Positions 7,967-17,324 of a stretch of 64,000 nucleotides of DNA are shown one piece after another. Position numbers and translations under genes: made by a program. The notes under the pieces were generated by a model that was not told the origin of the DNA, searched no databases, and worked only from the letters and a program-made list of their open reading frames with translations. Source of the stretch: Luteibacter sp. dw_328 (GTDB taxonomy: Bacteria; Pseudomonadota; Gammaproteobacteria; Xanthomonadales; Rhodanobacteraceae); the NCBI RefSeq assembly GCF_018449605.1, contig NZ_JAAVUW010000002.1, positions 62,001 to 126,000 on the forward strand, written 5' to 3'. Position 1 is the first letter of the stretch, and every line of letters begins with the position of its first letter.

Positions 7967-9667
7967 CTACCTCGTGACCGGGTTGGCCATTGCGTCGGCC
8001 GCAACCTTGCTTGCCCCGGCATGAGGTGGGGTGTCGGTCGCAAGGAGGATGTCTTCGTCGTTTTCCGGCAATGCCAGCCGGTCGAGGCCGCGTGCGAGGA
8101 ATCGTCGGGAGGCAGCGGCGGGCCGCGCATCGCCCGTCGCGTTCGCCCATGTCGCCGAGCGCACCAGCAGCGCGGCTGCCATCGTCCGCGCCAGCGTGTA
8201 GGCGACCCCGCGGGCCGATGCTTCGAGGGAAGCGCGATCCGCGACGACGTCGCCGAGCAGTGCCTCGGTCGTGTCGAGCGTGGCCCCGATGACCGCGCGC
8301 TCCGGTGCGTCCGGGCCGATCAGGCCGTCGATCGCCAGGCGCAACGGGGCGATGCCGTTCGCGCCGATGGCACGCAGCATGTCGAGCGAGAGAACATTGG
8401 TCGTGCCCTCCCAGATGGCGTACACCTGGGCGTCGCGCAGGAGCTGTGGCAGCCCGGTGTCCTCGATGTAACCGGCGCCGCCGAAGCACTCGAGCGCTTC
8501 GGACACGATGCGTATCGACACCTTCGCCGTCCATAACTTGGCCAGCGGCGTGAGCAGGCGGAGCAGGGCGGCTTCGTGCGCCGCGCCTTCGCCGCGCTCG
8601 GTGCGACCAAGCAACTCGGCCACGAAGAAGGTGAGCGAGAACGCGGCCTCGAACTCGGCCTGCATGTCGGCAAGCGTGCGGGCGTGCAGCGGCTGATCGA
8701 TCAGCCGCGCTCCGAACGCACTGCGCCGGGTGGCGTAATCGCGTGCGAGCGAAATCGCACGGGCCATGCTCGCGACCGCGCAAACGGCGTTCCAGGTTCG
8801 GGTCACGTTGAGCATCGGCGCAATCTGCCGCACACCGTGATCGAGCGGCCCGACCGGCGTCGCCGGCAGACCGTCGAGATGGATCTCGGCGGTAGGTAGT
8901 TCATGCGTGCCCAGCTTCTTCTTGAGGCGGTCGATCGTGATGCCGCGCCAGGCGCCTTGCTCATCCTTGGTTTCGACGTAGAACAGGGCGAGGGCTGATG
9001 TTCCATGGCCAGCGCCTTCCGGCCGCGCAAGGGCAAGCGCGGCTTCGCCCACCACGGCGGAGCTGAACCACTTGCGGCCATGCAGCCGCCACTGTCCGTC
9101 GCTGTCCTGCCGGGCGATCGTCTCGGTGCGACCGACGTCCGAGCCGCCTGGCGTCTCGGTCATCCATTGCCCGGAAAGCCAGAACGTGGAGGCATCCCGG
9201 CTGAGAAAATGCGGTAGCGCGCGCTCGATGAGTGCATGGTTGCCCGAGGCGCGAATCGCGGTGGCGGCGCCGTCGGTCATGGCCAGGGGGCAGCAATAGA
9301 ACTCGCTGGCGATGTGGTACAGGTAAACGCGTGCGAACTCTTCCACGCGTGCCCAGGCCGAGGCGTCGTGGCCGGACGCGAGCACGGCATGACGGGTGGT
9401 CACGCCGGGACCTTCTTCCCATGCGGGGGTGAGCGCGATGCGATCCACGCGTGCTCCCCAGGCATCCCATGAGGTGAGGACGGGTTCGGTGCGCGGCGTG
9501 CGGCCGCGTCGATCCCAGGCCATCACGGCATAGTCGCCGAGGGCGTCGAGGTCGGCGCGCATGGCGTCGAGGCGTCCGGCCGGCAAGACGCGGCCGAGCC
9601 AGGCATTCAGTACACGGTCGGCGCGATACGGATGCGCCAGGCGAGGCGCGTCCTGCAGAAAACTCAT
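7967..9667 (-). CDS. Acyl-CoA dehydrogenase family protein (AidB-like)
   Basis: 566 residues starting MSFLQDAPRLAHPYRADRVL. It has the acyl-CoA dehydrogenase middle domain 'GQWMTETPGGSDVGRTET...LHGRKWFSSAV' and FAD-binding C-terminal helices ('YATRRSAFGARLIDQPLHARTLADM', 'LECFGGAGYIEDTGLPQLLRDAQVYAIWEGTTNVLSLD'). Length, the N-terminal extension and the 'GGSDVG' and 'IWEGTTNV' versions are those of the AidB branch, flavoproteins implicated in alkylation response in E. coli, rather than chain-length-specific beta-oxidation enzymes. The true substrate is not evident. Confidence 0.9.
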   Translation of the reverse strand: MSFLQDAPRLAHPYRADRVLNAWLGRVLPAGRLDAMRADLDALGDYAVMAWDRRGRTPRTEPVLTSWDAWGARVDRIALTPAWEEGPGVTTRHAVLASGHDASAWARVEEFARVYLYHIASEFYCCPLAMTDGAATAIRASGNHALIERALPHFLSRDASTFWLSGQWMTETPGGSDVGRTETIARQDSDGQWRLHGRKWFSSAVVGEAALALARPEGAGHGTSALALFYVETKDEQGAWRGITIDRLKKKLGTHELPTAEIHLDGLPATPVGPLDHGVRQIAPMLNVTRTWNAVCAVASMARAISLARDYATRRSAFGARLIDQPLHARTLADMQAEFEAAFSLTFFVAELLGRTERGEGAAHEAALLRLLTPLAKLWTAKVSIRIVSEALECFGGAGYIEDTGLPQLLRDAQVYAIWEGTTNVLSLDMLRAIGANGIAPLRLAIDGLIGPDAPERAVIGATLDTTEALLGDVVADRASLEASARGVAYTLARTMAAALLVRSATWANATGDARPAAASRRFLARGLDRLALPENDEDILLATDTPPHAGASKVAADAMANPVTR

Positions 9668-9723
9668 CGTGGCATCCTCTCCGTCAATAAGCAGGCCTAG
9701 CCTGCGCCGATGACTTTGGAGGG

Positions 9724-10730
<1,007 letters not shown>

Positions 10731-10742
10731 TTAAGGATAGAC

Positions 10743-12014
10743 ATGCCGCCGCTTCGCTTCGATCGCGACCGCGCCCTGAGCTTTACCCGTTTTACGTGGC
10801 TGCGCTTCGTCGACGACAAATGCTTCGAGACGGCCGGTGCGCTGTCCTACACGACGCTCGTCTCTCTCGTGCCGCTGACCGTCGCCGTGTTCGCGATTCT
10901 CTCGGCCTTCCCCGTGTTCGCCGAGTGGCGCGGTAGCCTGGCCAACTATGCCTTCCAGAACTTCGTGCCCGCCACGGGCATCAAGATCCAGGAGTACATG
11001 CTTGCCTTTGCCGATAAGGCCAGCCAGCTGACAGGTATCTCCATCCTGGTCATGCTGTTCAGCGCGGTGTCGATGATGATCAGTATCGAAGACCGCATGA
11101 ATCGCATCTGGCGTGTGCGCAAGCCACGCGGATGGACGTCGCGTCTTTTGCTCTACTGGGCGGCACTCACGCTGGGGCCGATCCTCGTCGTCGGCGGCCT
11201 CGTGCTCACTTCCTACATCACCGCGTTCCCGATGCTGCATGCGGCGGCCGACCAGATCGCCACGCAGAGCCGATTACTCAATTTCCTGCCGTTCGTGATC
11301 ACTTTCGTCACCCTCGTACTGATGTACACCATGGTGCCCAATCGCCGGATCAACTGGAGGCACGCTGGCATCGGTGCCCTGCTTGGCGCGATCCTGTTCG
11401 AGGTCGCGCGCTGGGGCTTCACGCTGTTCATCCGTAACGCCCCGACCTACGAAGAAATCTATGGCGCGCTCGCGGCCATCCCTATCTTCCTGCTGTGGAT
11501 CTACCTGTCCTGGATCATCGTGATCCTCGGCGCGTCGATCGCCGCGTCGATTTCCGCGTTCGAATACACCATGCCGCAGGAAGCCCTGCCCGAAGGGGCG
11601 GAGTTCATCGGCTTGCTGGTGGTGCTGCAGCACTTCGTCGAGGCGCAACGCGCCGGCGACAGCGTGGATCCGGCCACGGTGCGCGTTCGTGCTCCCTACC
11701 TGCCGTCCAGTGCGATCACCTGCTACTTCGACGACCTGCAGCGCTCGGACATGATCCAGCGCGGCGAGGCCGGTGGCTGGCTGCTCACCCGCAGCCTCGA
11801 TTGCACCGAACTGCTCCGCGTCTATCGTTGCACCTCGTACCGCCTGCCACTGCATCCGCGCGACCAGGTGGAACGGCTCGGCATCTATCTCCCCACCGAG
11901 TTGCTCGTGCTGCTCGACCATCTTGCCGCCGCGCTGGACGCGACGTTGGGTGCGAGGCTCGATCAGCTCTTTCCCCCCGCTGTCGTTAGCGCTCCCGAGG
12001 ATACCCCCGCATGA
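10743..12014 (+). CDS. yihY: YihY/BrkB-family inner membrane protein
   Basis: 423 residues with six membrane helices in the first 270 and a cytosolic C-terminal domain. The segments 'CFETAGALSYTTLVSLVPLTVAVFAILSAFPVF' and 'YEEIYGALAAIPIFLLWIYLSWIIVILGASIAASI' are the hallmark of the family once mis-assigned as RNase BN. Function remains undefined. The C-terminal extension ('VVLQHFVEAQRAGDSVDPATV...') has a winged-helix-like look seen in longer gammaproteobacterial members. Its stop overlaps the start of a TlpA-like gene by four bases (ATGA). Confidence 0.93.
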   Translation: MPPLRFDRDRALSFTRFTWLRFVDDKCFETAGALSYTTLVSLVPLTVAVFAILSAFPVFAEWRGSLANYAFQNFVPATGIKIQEYMLAFADKASQLTGISILVMLFSAVSMMISIEDRMNRIWRVRKPRGWTSRLLLYWAALTLGPILVVGGLVLTSYITAFPMLHAAADQIATQSRLLNFLPFVITFVTLVLMYTMVPNRRINWRHAGIGALLGAILFEVARWGFTLFIRNAPTYEEIYGALAAIPIFLLWIYLSWIIVILGASIAASISAFEYTMPQEALPEGAEFIGLLVVLQHFVEAQRAGDSVDPATVRVRAPYLPSSAITCYFDDLQRSDMIQRGEAGGWLLTRSLDCTELLRVYRCTSYRLPLHPRDQVERLGIYLPTELLVLLDHLAAALDATLGARLDQLFPPAVVSAPEDTPA

Positions 12015-12484
12015 TTCGCCGCTTTCTTGCCGTCGCCGTTGTCGCACTCGCTCTTGCCGGTCCCGCGATCGCCGCCACGGCCACCGTACCCGACCTGAAA
12101 GTCACCACGTTGGACGGCAAGCCGTTCAGCCTTGCCGCACAGCACGGCAAGTGGGTCATCGTGAATTACTGGGCCACCTGGTGCGTGCCCTGCATCAAGG
12201 AAATGCCGGACATTTCCGCCTTCGTGAAGAACCACAAGAACGTGACCGCGATCGGCCTGGCCTTCGAAGATACCGACGCGAAGGACATCCGTGCCTTCGT
12301 GGCAAAGCATCCGGTCGTCTATCCGATCGCCCAGGTCGACGTGACGGATCCGCCGAAGGCCTTCGAAGAGCCGAAAGGCCTGCCGACAACGTACCTGATC
12401 GCGCCGGATGGCACGGTTGCCAAGCGTTTCGTGGGTCCCGTCACCGAGCAGAGTCTCGGCGAGGCCATCAGCAAGGGGAAATGA
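12011..12484 (+). CDS. TlpA-like periplasmic thiol-disulphide oxidoreductase
   Basis: 157 residues: signal peptide (MIRRFLAVAVVALALAGPAIA), then a thioredoxin fold with the active site WCVPC (Cys58 and Cys61) and the cis-proline in 'GLPTTYLI'. This is the TlpA/ResA class that reduces or oxidises specific periplasmic partners. It is coupled to yihY upstream and followed one base later by acyP. No cytochrome c maturation gene is nearby, so the partner is unknown. Confidence 0.9.
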   Translation: MIRRFLAVAVVALALAGPAIAATATVPDLKVTTLDGKPFSLAAQHGKWVIVNYWATWCVPCIKEMPDISAFVKNHKNVTAIGLAFEDTDAKDIRAFVAKHPVVYPIAQVDVTDPPKAFEEPKGLPTTYLIAPDGTVAKRFVGPVTEQSLGEAISKGK

Positions 12485-12485
12485 G

Positions 12486-12755
12486 ATGAAAGCCGCTCGC
12501 TTCGTCGTGAGGGGAAAGGTGCAGGGTGTGTTCTTCCGTGCGTCGGCACGGGAGAAGGCAACGGCACTCAAGCTCACCGGCCATGCTCGCAACCTGCTGG
12601 ACGGCAGTGTCGAGGTGGTCGTCTATGGCGAGGCGGCGGCGATCGACCGGCTCGAGGTGTGGCTGCACGACGGCCCCGAGTCGGCGGAGGTCAACGAACT
12701 CTACCGCGAGGACATCGGCGCACACGATGCGCCGACCGAGTTCGTCGCCCGATAG
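12486..12755 (+). CDS. acyP: Acylphosphatase
   Basis: 89 residues, normal family length. 'RFVVRGKVQGVFFRASAREKA' supplies the catalytic Arg and phosphate loop and 'GHARNLLDGSVEVVVYGE' the catalytic Asn. It hydrolyses carboxyl-phosphate bonds such as those of acetyl phosphate in the cytosol. It starts immediately after the TlpA-like gene. Confidence 0.95.
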   Translation: MKAARFVVRGKVQGVFFRASAREKATALKLTGHARNLLDGSVEVVVYGEAAAIDRLEVWLHDGPESAEVNELYREDIGAHDAPTEFVAR

Positions 12756-12776
12756 TCGGGAAAGTGCCCTGCTTTT

Positions 12777-12857
12777 GTAGGAGCCGATTCATCGGCGATC
12801 CCGCGGCAGCGGGCAAGGTCGCCGCAAGCACCCATCGCCGCTGAAGCGGCTCCCACA
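12777..12857. repeat. REP-like doublet (mixed type)
   Basis: A GTAGGAGCCGATTCATCGG unit at 12777 faces an inverted GCCGCTGAAGCGGCTCCCAC unit ending at 12857, with a GC-rich spacer. It lies between convergent acyP and the copper-chaperone gene. Members of the same family occur at eight other loci in the window. Confidence 0.85.
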
Positions 12858-12859
12858 GG

Positions 12860-13306
12860 TCAGTCGGTGGGGCCCGTCGCATTCGCAGGGCGGGCCAGGA
12901 ACGTCACCGGCAGCTTCTCCCCATCGGACAGCGCGAACGTCACGACGATTTTGTCGCCGGCTTTCACCGGATGCTTCGCACCCATCAGCATGACGTGGTA
13001 GCCGCCCGGCGAGAACGCGAGCTTGCCCTTCGGCGGTAGCGGTACGCTGTCGACCATCTCCATGCGGCCCATGCCACCATCGGTGCTGCTGCGGTGGACC
13101 ATTGCGTCGGCGTAGTCCGCTGACGAGGCACCGACGATGGATACCGTGCGATCGGACACGTTCTCGAAGCTCACGTAACCGCCTGCCGGGAGGTTGCCGG
13201 GAAGCACGCGCAACCAGCCATCGCTGGCCTTGACGGTAGGCGCATCGGCGGCGTGTACCGCCCCGGTGAAGAGCAGCATGGCGGCAACGAGCGAACGGAA
13301 GATCAC
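12860..13306 (-). CDS. PCu(A)C-type periplasmic copper chaperone
   Basis: 148 residues: signal peptide (MIFRSLVAAMLLFTGAVHA), then the PCuAC domain with the Met/His copper ligands seen in 'ADAMVHRSS..GGMGRMEMVD' and 'SPGGYHVMLMGAK'. These proteins carry Cu(I) in the periplasm to cytochrome oxidase assembly. It is coupled by a four-base overlap with the SCO gene upstream, the usual partner in CuA-site assembly. Confidence 0.95.
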   Translation of the reverse strand: MIFRSLVAAMLLFTGAVHAADAPTVKASDGWLRVLPGNLPAGGYVSFENVSDRTVSIVGASSADYADAMVHRSSTDGGMGRMEMVDSVPLPPKGKLAFSPGGYHVMLMGAKHPVKAGDKIVVTFALSDGEKLPVTFLARPANATGPTD

Positions 13307-13920
13307 GGTTGGGCTCCCAGCGAAGTGAGGAGGTGCAGGTCGTGCACCATGTCGTCCTGCGAGGCGGACGGCGTAGCCAGCAGGCGGGCCTTGCCCTGGG
13401 CGTCGAAGAAATAGATGGCCGAACTGTGGCTCACGTCGTAGGCACCGTCGCCGCGGTCGGGCTCACGGGTGAAAGCCGACCGGTAGCGCTTGGCCAGCGC
13501 CTCGACGTCGGCATCCGAACCGACCAGGCCAACGGCGCGCTTGTCGAACGCATTGACGTAGGCATGCATGATCGCCGGCGTGTCGCGCTTCGGGTCGACG
13601 CTGACGAACAGGATGCGTACGTTGTCGGCCGGTGGTCCGAGGCGATCCAGGACCACGTGCAACTGGGTCAGCGTCAGCGGGCACACGTCGGGACAGTGCG
13701 TGTAGCCGAAGTACATGAGCGTGACCTTGCCCTTGAAGTCGGCGCCGGTGACGGCCTTGCCGTTGTCGTCGGTGAGTCGGAAGTCGAGGTCGGGCAGGTG
13801 GCCGGACACGTCGGTCAGCCGCCAGGCGGGTTGCGGCTCGTGTTGGCAGCCGCTTACGCAGACGAGGGCGATCAGGATCAGCAAGGCCCCAAGGGCCCGG
13901 CGGGAGAACGACGGCTTCAT
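13303..13920 (-). CDS. SCO1/SenC family copper-binding lipoprotein
   Basis: 205 residues from the ATG at 13920. A lipobox-like 'LVCVSGC' ends the signal peptide. The thioredoxin-like fold contains the CxxxC site 'THCPDVCPLTL' and the conserved distal His in 'DVSHSSAIYFF', which together bind copper. It is thought to act with the adjacent PCu(A)C chaperone in metalating the CuA centre of cytochrome oxidase. Confidence 0.95.
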   Translation of the reverse strand: MKPSFSRRALGALLILIALVCVSGCQHEPQPAWRLTDVSGHLPDLDFRLTDDNGKAVTGADFKGKVTLMYFGYTHCPDVCPLTLTQLHVVLDRLGPPADNVRILFVSVDPKRDTPAIMHAYVNAFDKRAVGLVGSDADVEALAKRYRSAFTREPDRGDGAYDVSHSSAIYFFDAQGKARLLATPSASQDDMVHDLHLLTSLGAQP

Positions 13921-14001
13921 GCGACACTCCGCGACATATCCCGCAAAGGATACGCCACCCGTGCCGGCCATCAGGCACTTCCCCTGCCAGGAACGATCCG
14001 G

Positions 14002-14391
14002 ATGCGACAACATGTCAGCGGCGCCCATGCCCTTCTCGTCGGAATCGCCGGCGCGTCGGCCGTGGCCCTGGGTGCCTTCGGCGCGCATGCGCTGCGCGGC
14101 GTGGTCGACGACCGCGGGCTGGAGATCTGGCACACGGGCGTCGAATACCATTTCTGGCACGCGCTGGCGCTCTTTGGCGCGGTAATCGGTTTGCCGCCGG
14201 GACGGGCGCGATCGGTGACGATCGGCTTGTTCGCGCTGGGTATCGTGCTGTTCTCGGGCAGTCTCTACGCGCTGGCGCTGGGTGCGCCGCGTCTGGTCGG
14301 GCTGGTGACGCCGGTGGGTGGGGTCGCGTTTATCGTCGGGTGGATCGCGGCGGGTTTGGGACTTCGCGGGGGCGGACGGTCCGCTCCGTAG
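14002..14391 (+). CDS. DUF423 (YgdD-like) inner membrane protein
   Basis: 129 residues and four membrane helices with the DUF423 signature 'GASAVALGAFGAHALRG' and 'WHTGVEYHFWHALALFG'. The ATG at 14002 gives the usual family length. Function unknown. It is divergent from the SCO gene and followed by a REP-like hairpin. Confidence 0.92.
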   Translation: MRQHVSGAHALLVGIAGASAVALGAFGAHALRGVVDDRGLEIWHTGVEYHFWHALALFGAVIGLPPGRARSVTIGLFALGIVLFSGSLYALALGAPRLVGLVTPVGGVAFIVGWIAAGLGLRGGGRSAP

Positions 14392-14393
14392 GC

Positions 14394-14450
14394 GTCGCCG
14401 CTGAAGCGGCTCCCACAATGCTTCTTCTGGGAGCCGCTTCAGCGGCGATG
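14394..14450. repeat. REP-like inverted pair (type CGCTGAAGCGG)
   Basis: TCGCCGCTGAAGCGGCTCCCA and its inverted partner GGGAGCCGCTTCAGCGGCGA face each other across a short spacer, forming a long hairpin directly after the DUF423 stop and before the convergent transglutaminase stop. It may act as a bidirectional terminator. Confidence 0.85.
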
Positions 14451-14460
14451 CCCTCCCGGC

Positions 14461-15960
14461 TCAGTCGGACCCCTTGCCCCCGCCCCCGATGTTGGCGGTG
14501 ATGCCCGAAGGCATCGGCAAGTCCATCAGGTTAGAGGCGGCCACGGCCCGGTCGATGGTGATGTGGCCCAGCGTGCTCATCGCGGCGAAGAATCGCCACG
14601 GGTCGCCATTGCCCACGCCCAGCGCGATGTGGGTCGAATCGAATCGTCGCTGTGCGGAGTCGAAGCTGATCCACCGGCCGTCGATGAAGGCCTGCGTCCA
14701 GGCATGGGGAACGAACACCCGCGATACACCGCCCATGCGCTCGACATAGACGATGCCGGTGACCACGCGGGCTGGGATGCCCATCGATCGCGCCAGGGCG
14801 GTCAGCAGTACCGCGTGTTCGGTGCAGTCGCCGTTCCGGCTTTCCATGGTCTCCAGCGCGGAGGCGTAGCCGACGTCGAGGCCTTTCCTCGAGATGTAAT
14901 CGGAGATGTACGAGCGAAGCCGGCGCATGCGCTGGAGATCGCTGGTCGCGTCGCCGGTGATCTGTTTTGCGAACGCGCGAATCTGCGGCGAATCCGACTG
15001 CACCCAGGCGTTAGGTGCGGTGTCTTCGGGAGAAGGCGCGGCCTCGTGGTCCGTCATGCGGCCGAAACCGACGTCGATGATGTAGACGCCGTCGCCTATC
15101 GAGTTCACGCGTTGCTCGTCGGTTTCGACGAAGGGCTGTGGGTAGTTGCCGCGAACCGTGACGGTATAACGGACCGGGGCGGCGCGCAGGCCCATCACCA
15201 TCGGCCGCGGGGACTGGATCATGGCCGCGCGAAGCAGGTCCACGTCCTGGTCGGGCGCCTTCGCGCAGGCTTCGCTACAGGCGGCCATTTCCAGACGGAA
15301 CCCGAGTAGTGGCGAGATGCCACGACGGATGTATCCCTGGTTGTCGACCCAGATGTCCACGCTGTGGTCCCCCGTGGCACCGACCAGTGACTCACGCAGG
15401 TGATGCACCGTCTCGCGGCGGTCGTCGGGCATGTCGACCACCTCGTCACCGATCACGGCAACCTCGACGTTGGCGACCTGCTGCTTTACGGCGTCGAAGT
15501 TGCGGATCTGGTAGGTCGTACCCGGCTTGAAGCCATGGGCAACCATGGACAGGCGCTGCCCTTCGGCCAGCGAGGCGCCAGTCGGCCAGATCAGCAGGTT
15601 GACCTTCGACTGGCCACCCACGGTATTGGCGACCTGGAAGGCGCCGTCATCGCGCACCTCACCCTGCACGAGATTCTGCTGCGACGACATGTTGGTACTG
15701 GCATAGAACGCCAGCGGGGCGCCTAGAGGGGATTCGACGGTCTTGATCCGGGTCTGGAGCAGGATCGGCGTGTGGACGCGGGTGAGGCGGAAATTGAGCA
15801 CCTGGGTGGTGGTCACCTTGTCGCCCGCCAGATCGCGGTCGATTTCCAGGTTGCCCACCTTGCGACCGTCGAGGAGAACGGTCATCCAGCGCTGATCCGC
15901 CAGGGCCGAGGTGGCGGTCAGACACAGCAGTACGGCGACGGCGGCAAGACGACGTCTCAT
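14461..15960 (-). CDS. Exported transglutaminase-like protein
   Basis: 499 residues: signal peptide (MRRRLAAVAVLLCLTATSALA), a long N-terminal beta-rich region, then a transglutaminase-like core with the triad Cys in 'SRNGDCTEHAVLLTALARS', His in 'FVPHAWTQAFIDG' and Asp in 'WISFDSAQ'. Bacterial members of this kind are usually papain-fold peptidases or amidases rather than true cross-linkers. Alone and divergent from purT; the substrate is unknown. Confidence 0.9.
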   Translation of the reverse strand: MRRRLAAVAVLLCLTATSALADQRWMTVLLDGRKVGNLEIDRDLAGDKVTTTQVLNFRLTRVHTPILLQTRIKTVESPLGAPLAFYASTNMSSQQNLVQGEVRDDGAFQVANTVGGQSKVNLLIWPTGASLAEGQRLSMVAHGFKPGTTYQIRNFDAVKQQVANVEVAVIGDEVVDMPDDRRETVHHLRESLVGATGDHSVDIWVDNQGYIRRGISPLLGFRLEMAACSEACAKAPDQDVDLLRAAMIQSPRPMVMGLRAAPVRYTVTVRGNYPQPFVETDEQRVNSIGDGVYIIDVGFGRMTDHEAAPSPEDTAPNAWVQSDSPQIRAFAKQITGDATSDLQRMRRLRSYISDYISRKGLDVGYASALETMESRNGDCTEHAVLLTALARSMGIPARVVTGIVYVERMGGVSRVFVPHAWTQAFIDGRWISFDSAQRRFDSTHIALGVGNGDPWRFFAAMSTLGHITIDRAVAASNLMDLPMPSGITANIGGGGKGSD

Positions 15961-16085
15961 GAGCGTACTTCCGGATTGTTGGGGACACCTTCATAACAGC
16001 ACTTTCGTGGCCGGAGTCAAGTACCCCATTGGTCGTGGTCAGGCCCGGTAGAATGGGGGCTTCGACCCCCTCCCGGACCCGCCCC

Positions 16086-17267
16086 ATGACCTCCTTTGGC
16101 ACACCGCATTCCCCTAACGCCCTCAAGGTGCTTCTGCTGGGGTCCGGCGAGCTCGGCAAGGAGGTCGCCATCGAGCTCCAGCGCTTCGCCGTCGAGGTGA
16201 TCGCCGTGGACCGCTACCCGAACGCACCGGCGATGCAGGTGGCGCATCGCAGCCACGTCATCGACATGCTGGACGGCGCTGCGCTGCGCAAGCTCATCGA
16301 GGAAGAGAAGCCGCACCTGGTCGTTCCCGAGATCGAGGCGATCCACACGCAGACCCTCATCGAGATGGAGAAAGAAGGCCTCAAGGTCGTTCCCACCGCG
16401 AAAGCCGCGTGGCTGACGATGGATCGCGAAGGCATTCGCCGTCTCGCGGCGGAAACGCTGGGACTGCCGACCTCGCCCTACCGGTTCTGCGACACGCGCG
16501 AGGAATTTCTCGACGCCATCGCCGTGCTCGGCACGCCGTGTGTGGTCAAGCCGGTGATGAGCTCCTCAGGCAAAGGCCAGAGCGTCGTGCGCAAGCCGGA
16601 CGATGCGGACGACGCGTGGGAGTACGCGCAGTCGGGTGGCCGCGCCGGTCGCGGCCGCGTCATCGTGGAGGGCTTCATCGACTTCGATTACGAGATCACC
16701 CTGCTCACCGTGCGCCATCGTGACGGCGTGTCGTTCTGCGCGCCGATTGGCCATCGCCAGGAGGAGGGCGACTATCGCGAATCGTGGCAGCCGCAGCCGA
16801 TGAGCGATGCCGCGTGTGCATCCGCCGAACGCCAGGCCGACACGATCACGGCCGCCCTGGGTGGCTGGGGCGTGTTCGGCGTGGAATTCTTCGTGCGCGG
16901 CGACGAGGTCATCTTCTCCGAGGTGAGCCCGCGCCCCCACGACACCGGTCTGGTCACCCTGATCTCGCAGGATCTTTCCGAGTTCGCCTTGCACGCCCGC
17001 GCCATCCTCGGTCTGCCCGTGCCCGAGATTCACGCCTTTGCCCCGGCGGCCTCCTGCGCCGTGCTCGTTGAAGGCGAGGGTGCGGCGCCGACCTACCACG
17101 GCATCGCCGACGCCCTGGCCGAGACCGGCACGATGTTGCGCATCTTCGGTAAGCCGGAAGTGCGTGGACGCCGGCGCATGGCGGTGACGCTCGCCAGGGG
17201 TGCGACGGTCGAGGAGGCGCTGGAGAAGGCCAAGCGCGCGGCGAGCCGCATCCGCGTCGAGCTTTGA
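16086..17267 (+). CDS. purT: Formate-dependent phosphoribosylglycinamide formyltransferase
   Basis: 393 residues from the ATG at 16086. An ATP-grasp enzyme of purine synthesis that makes formyl-GAR from GAR, formate and ATP. The sequence opens with '[20 protein letters not shown]', and contains '[17 protein letters not shown]', '[18 protein letters not shown]', '[27 protein letters not shown]' and '[15 protein letters not shown]', all diagnostic of PurT. The length is normal for the family. Confidence 0.98.
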   Translation: MTSFGTPHSPNALKVLLLGSGELGKEVAIELQRFAVEVIAVDRYPNAPAMQVAHRSHVIDMLDGAALRKLIEEEKPHLVVPEIEAIHTQTLIEMEKEGLKVVPTAKAAWLTMDREGIRRLAAETLGLPTSPYRFCDTREEFLDAIAVLGTPCVVKPVMSSSGKGQSVVRKPDDADDAWEYAQSGGRAGRGRVIVEGFIDFDYEITLLTVRHRDGVSFCAPIGHRQEEGDYRESWQPQPMSDAACASAERQADTITAALGGWGVFGVEFFVRGDEVIFSEVSPRPHDTGLVTLISQDLSEFALHARAILGLPVPEIHAFAPAASCAVLVEGEGAAPTYHGIADALAETGTMLRIFGKPEVRGRRRMAVTLARGATVEEALEKAKRAASRIRVEL

Positions 17268-17324
17268 ACGGGCGTTCACACCCCGATGTTAAGCTGCTGC
17301 GCTCCTAGGGAAGATGCCTGACCG

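Noticed and set aside
9690-9705. Small palindrome GCAGGCCTAGCCTGC downstream of the DUF2069 gene
   Set aside because: Possible terminator stem, but it is short and not followed by a T run on the relevant strand.
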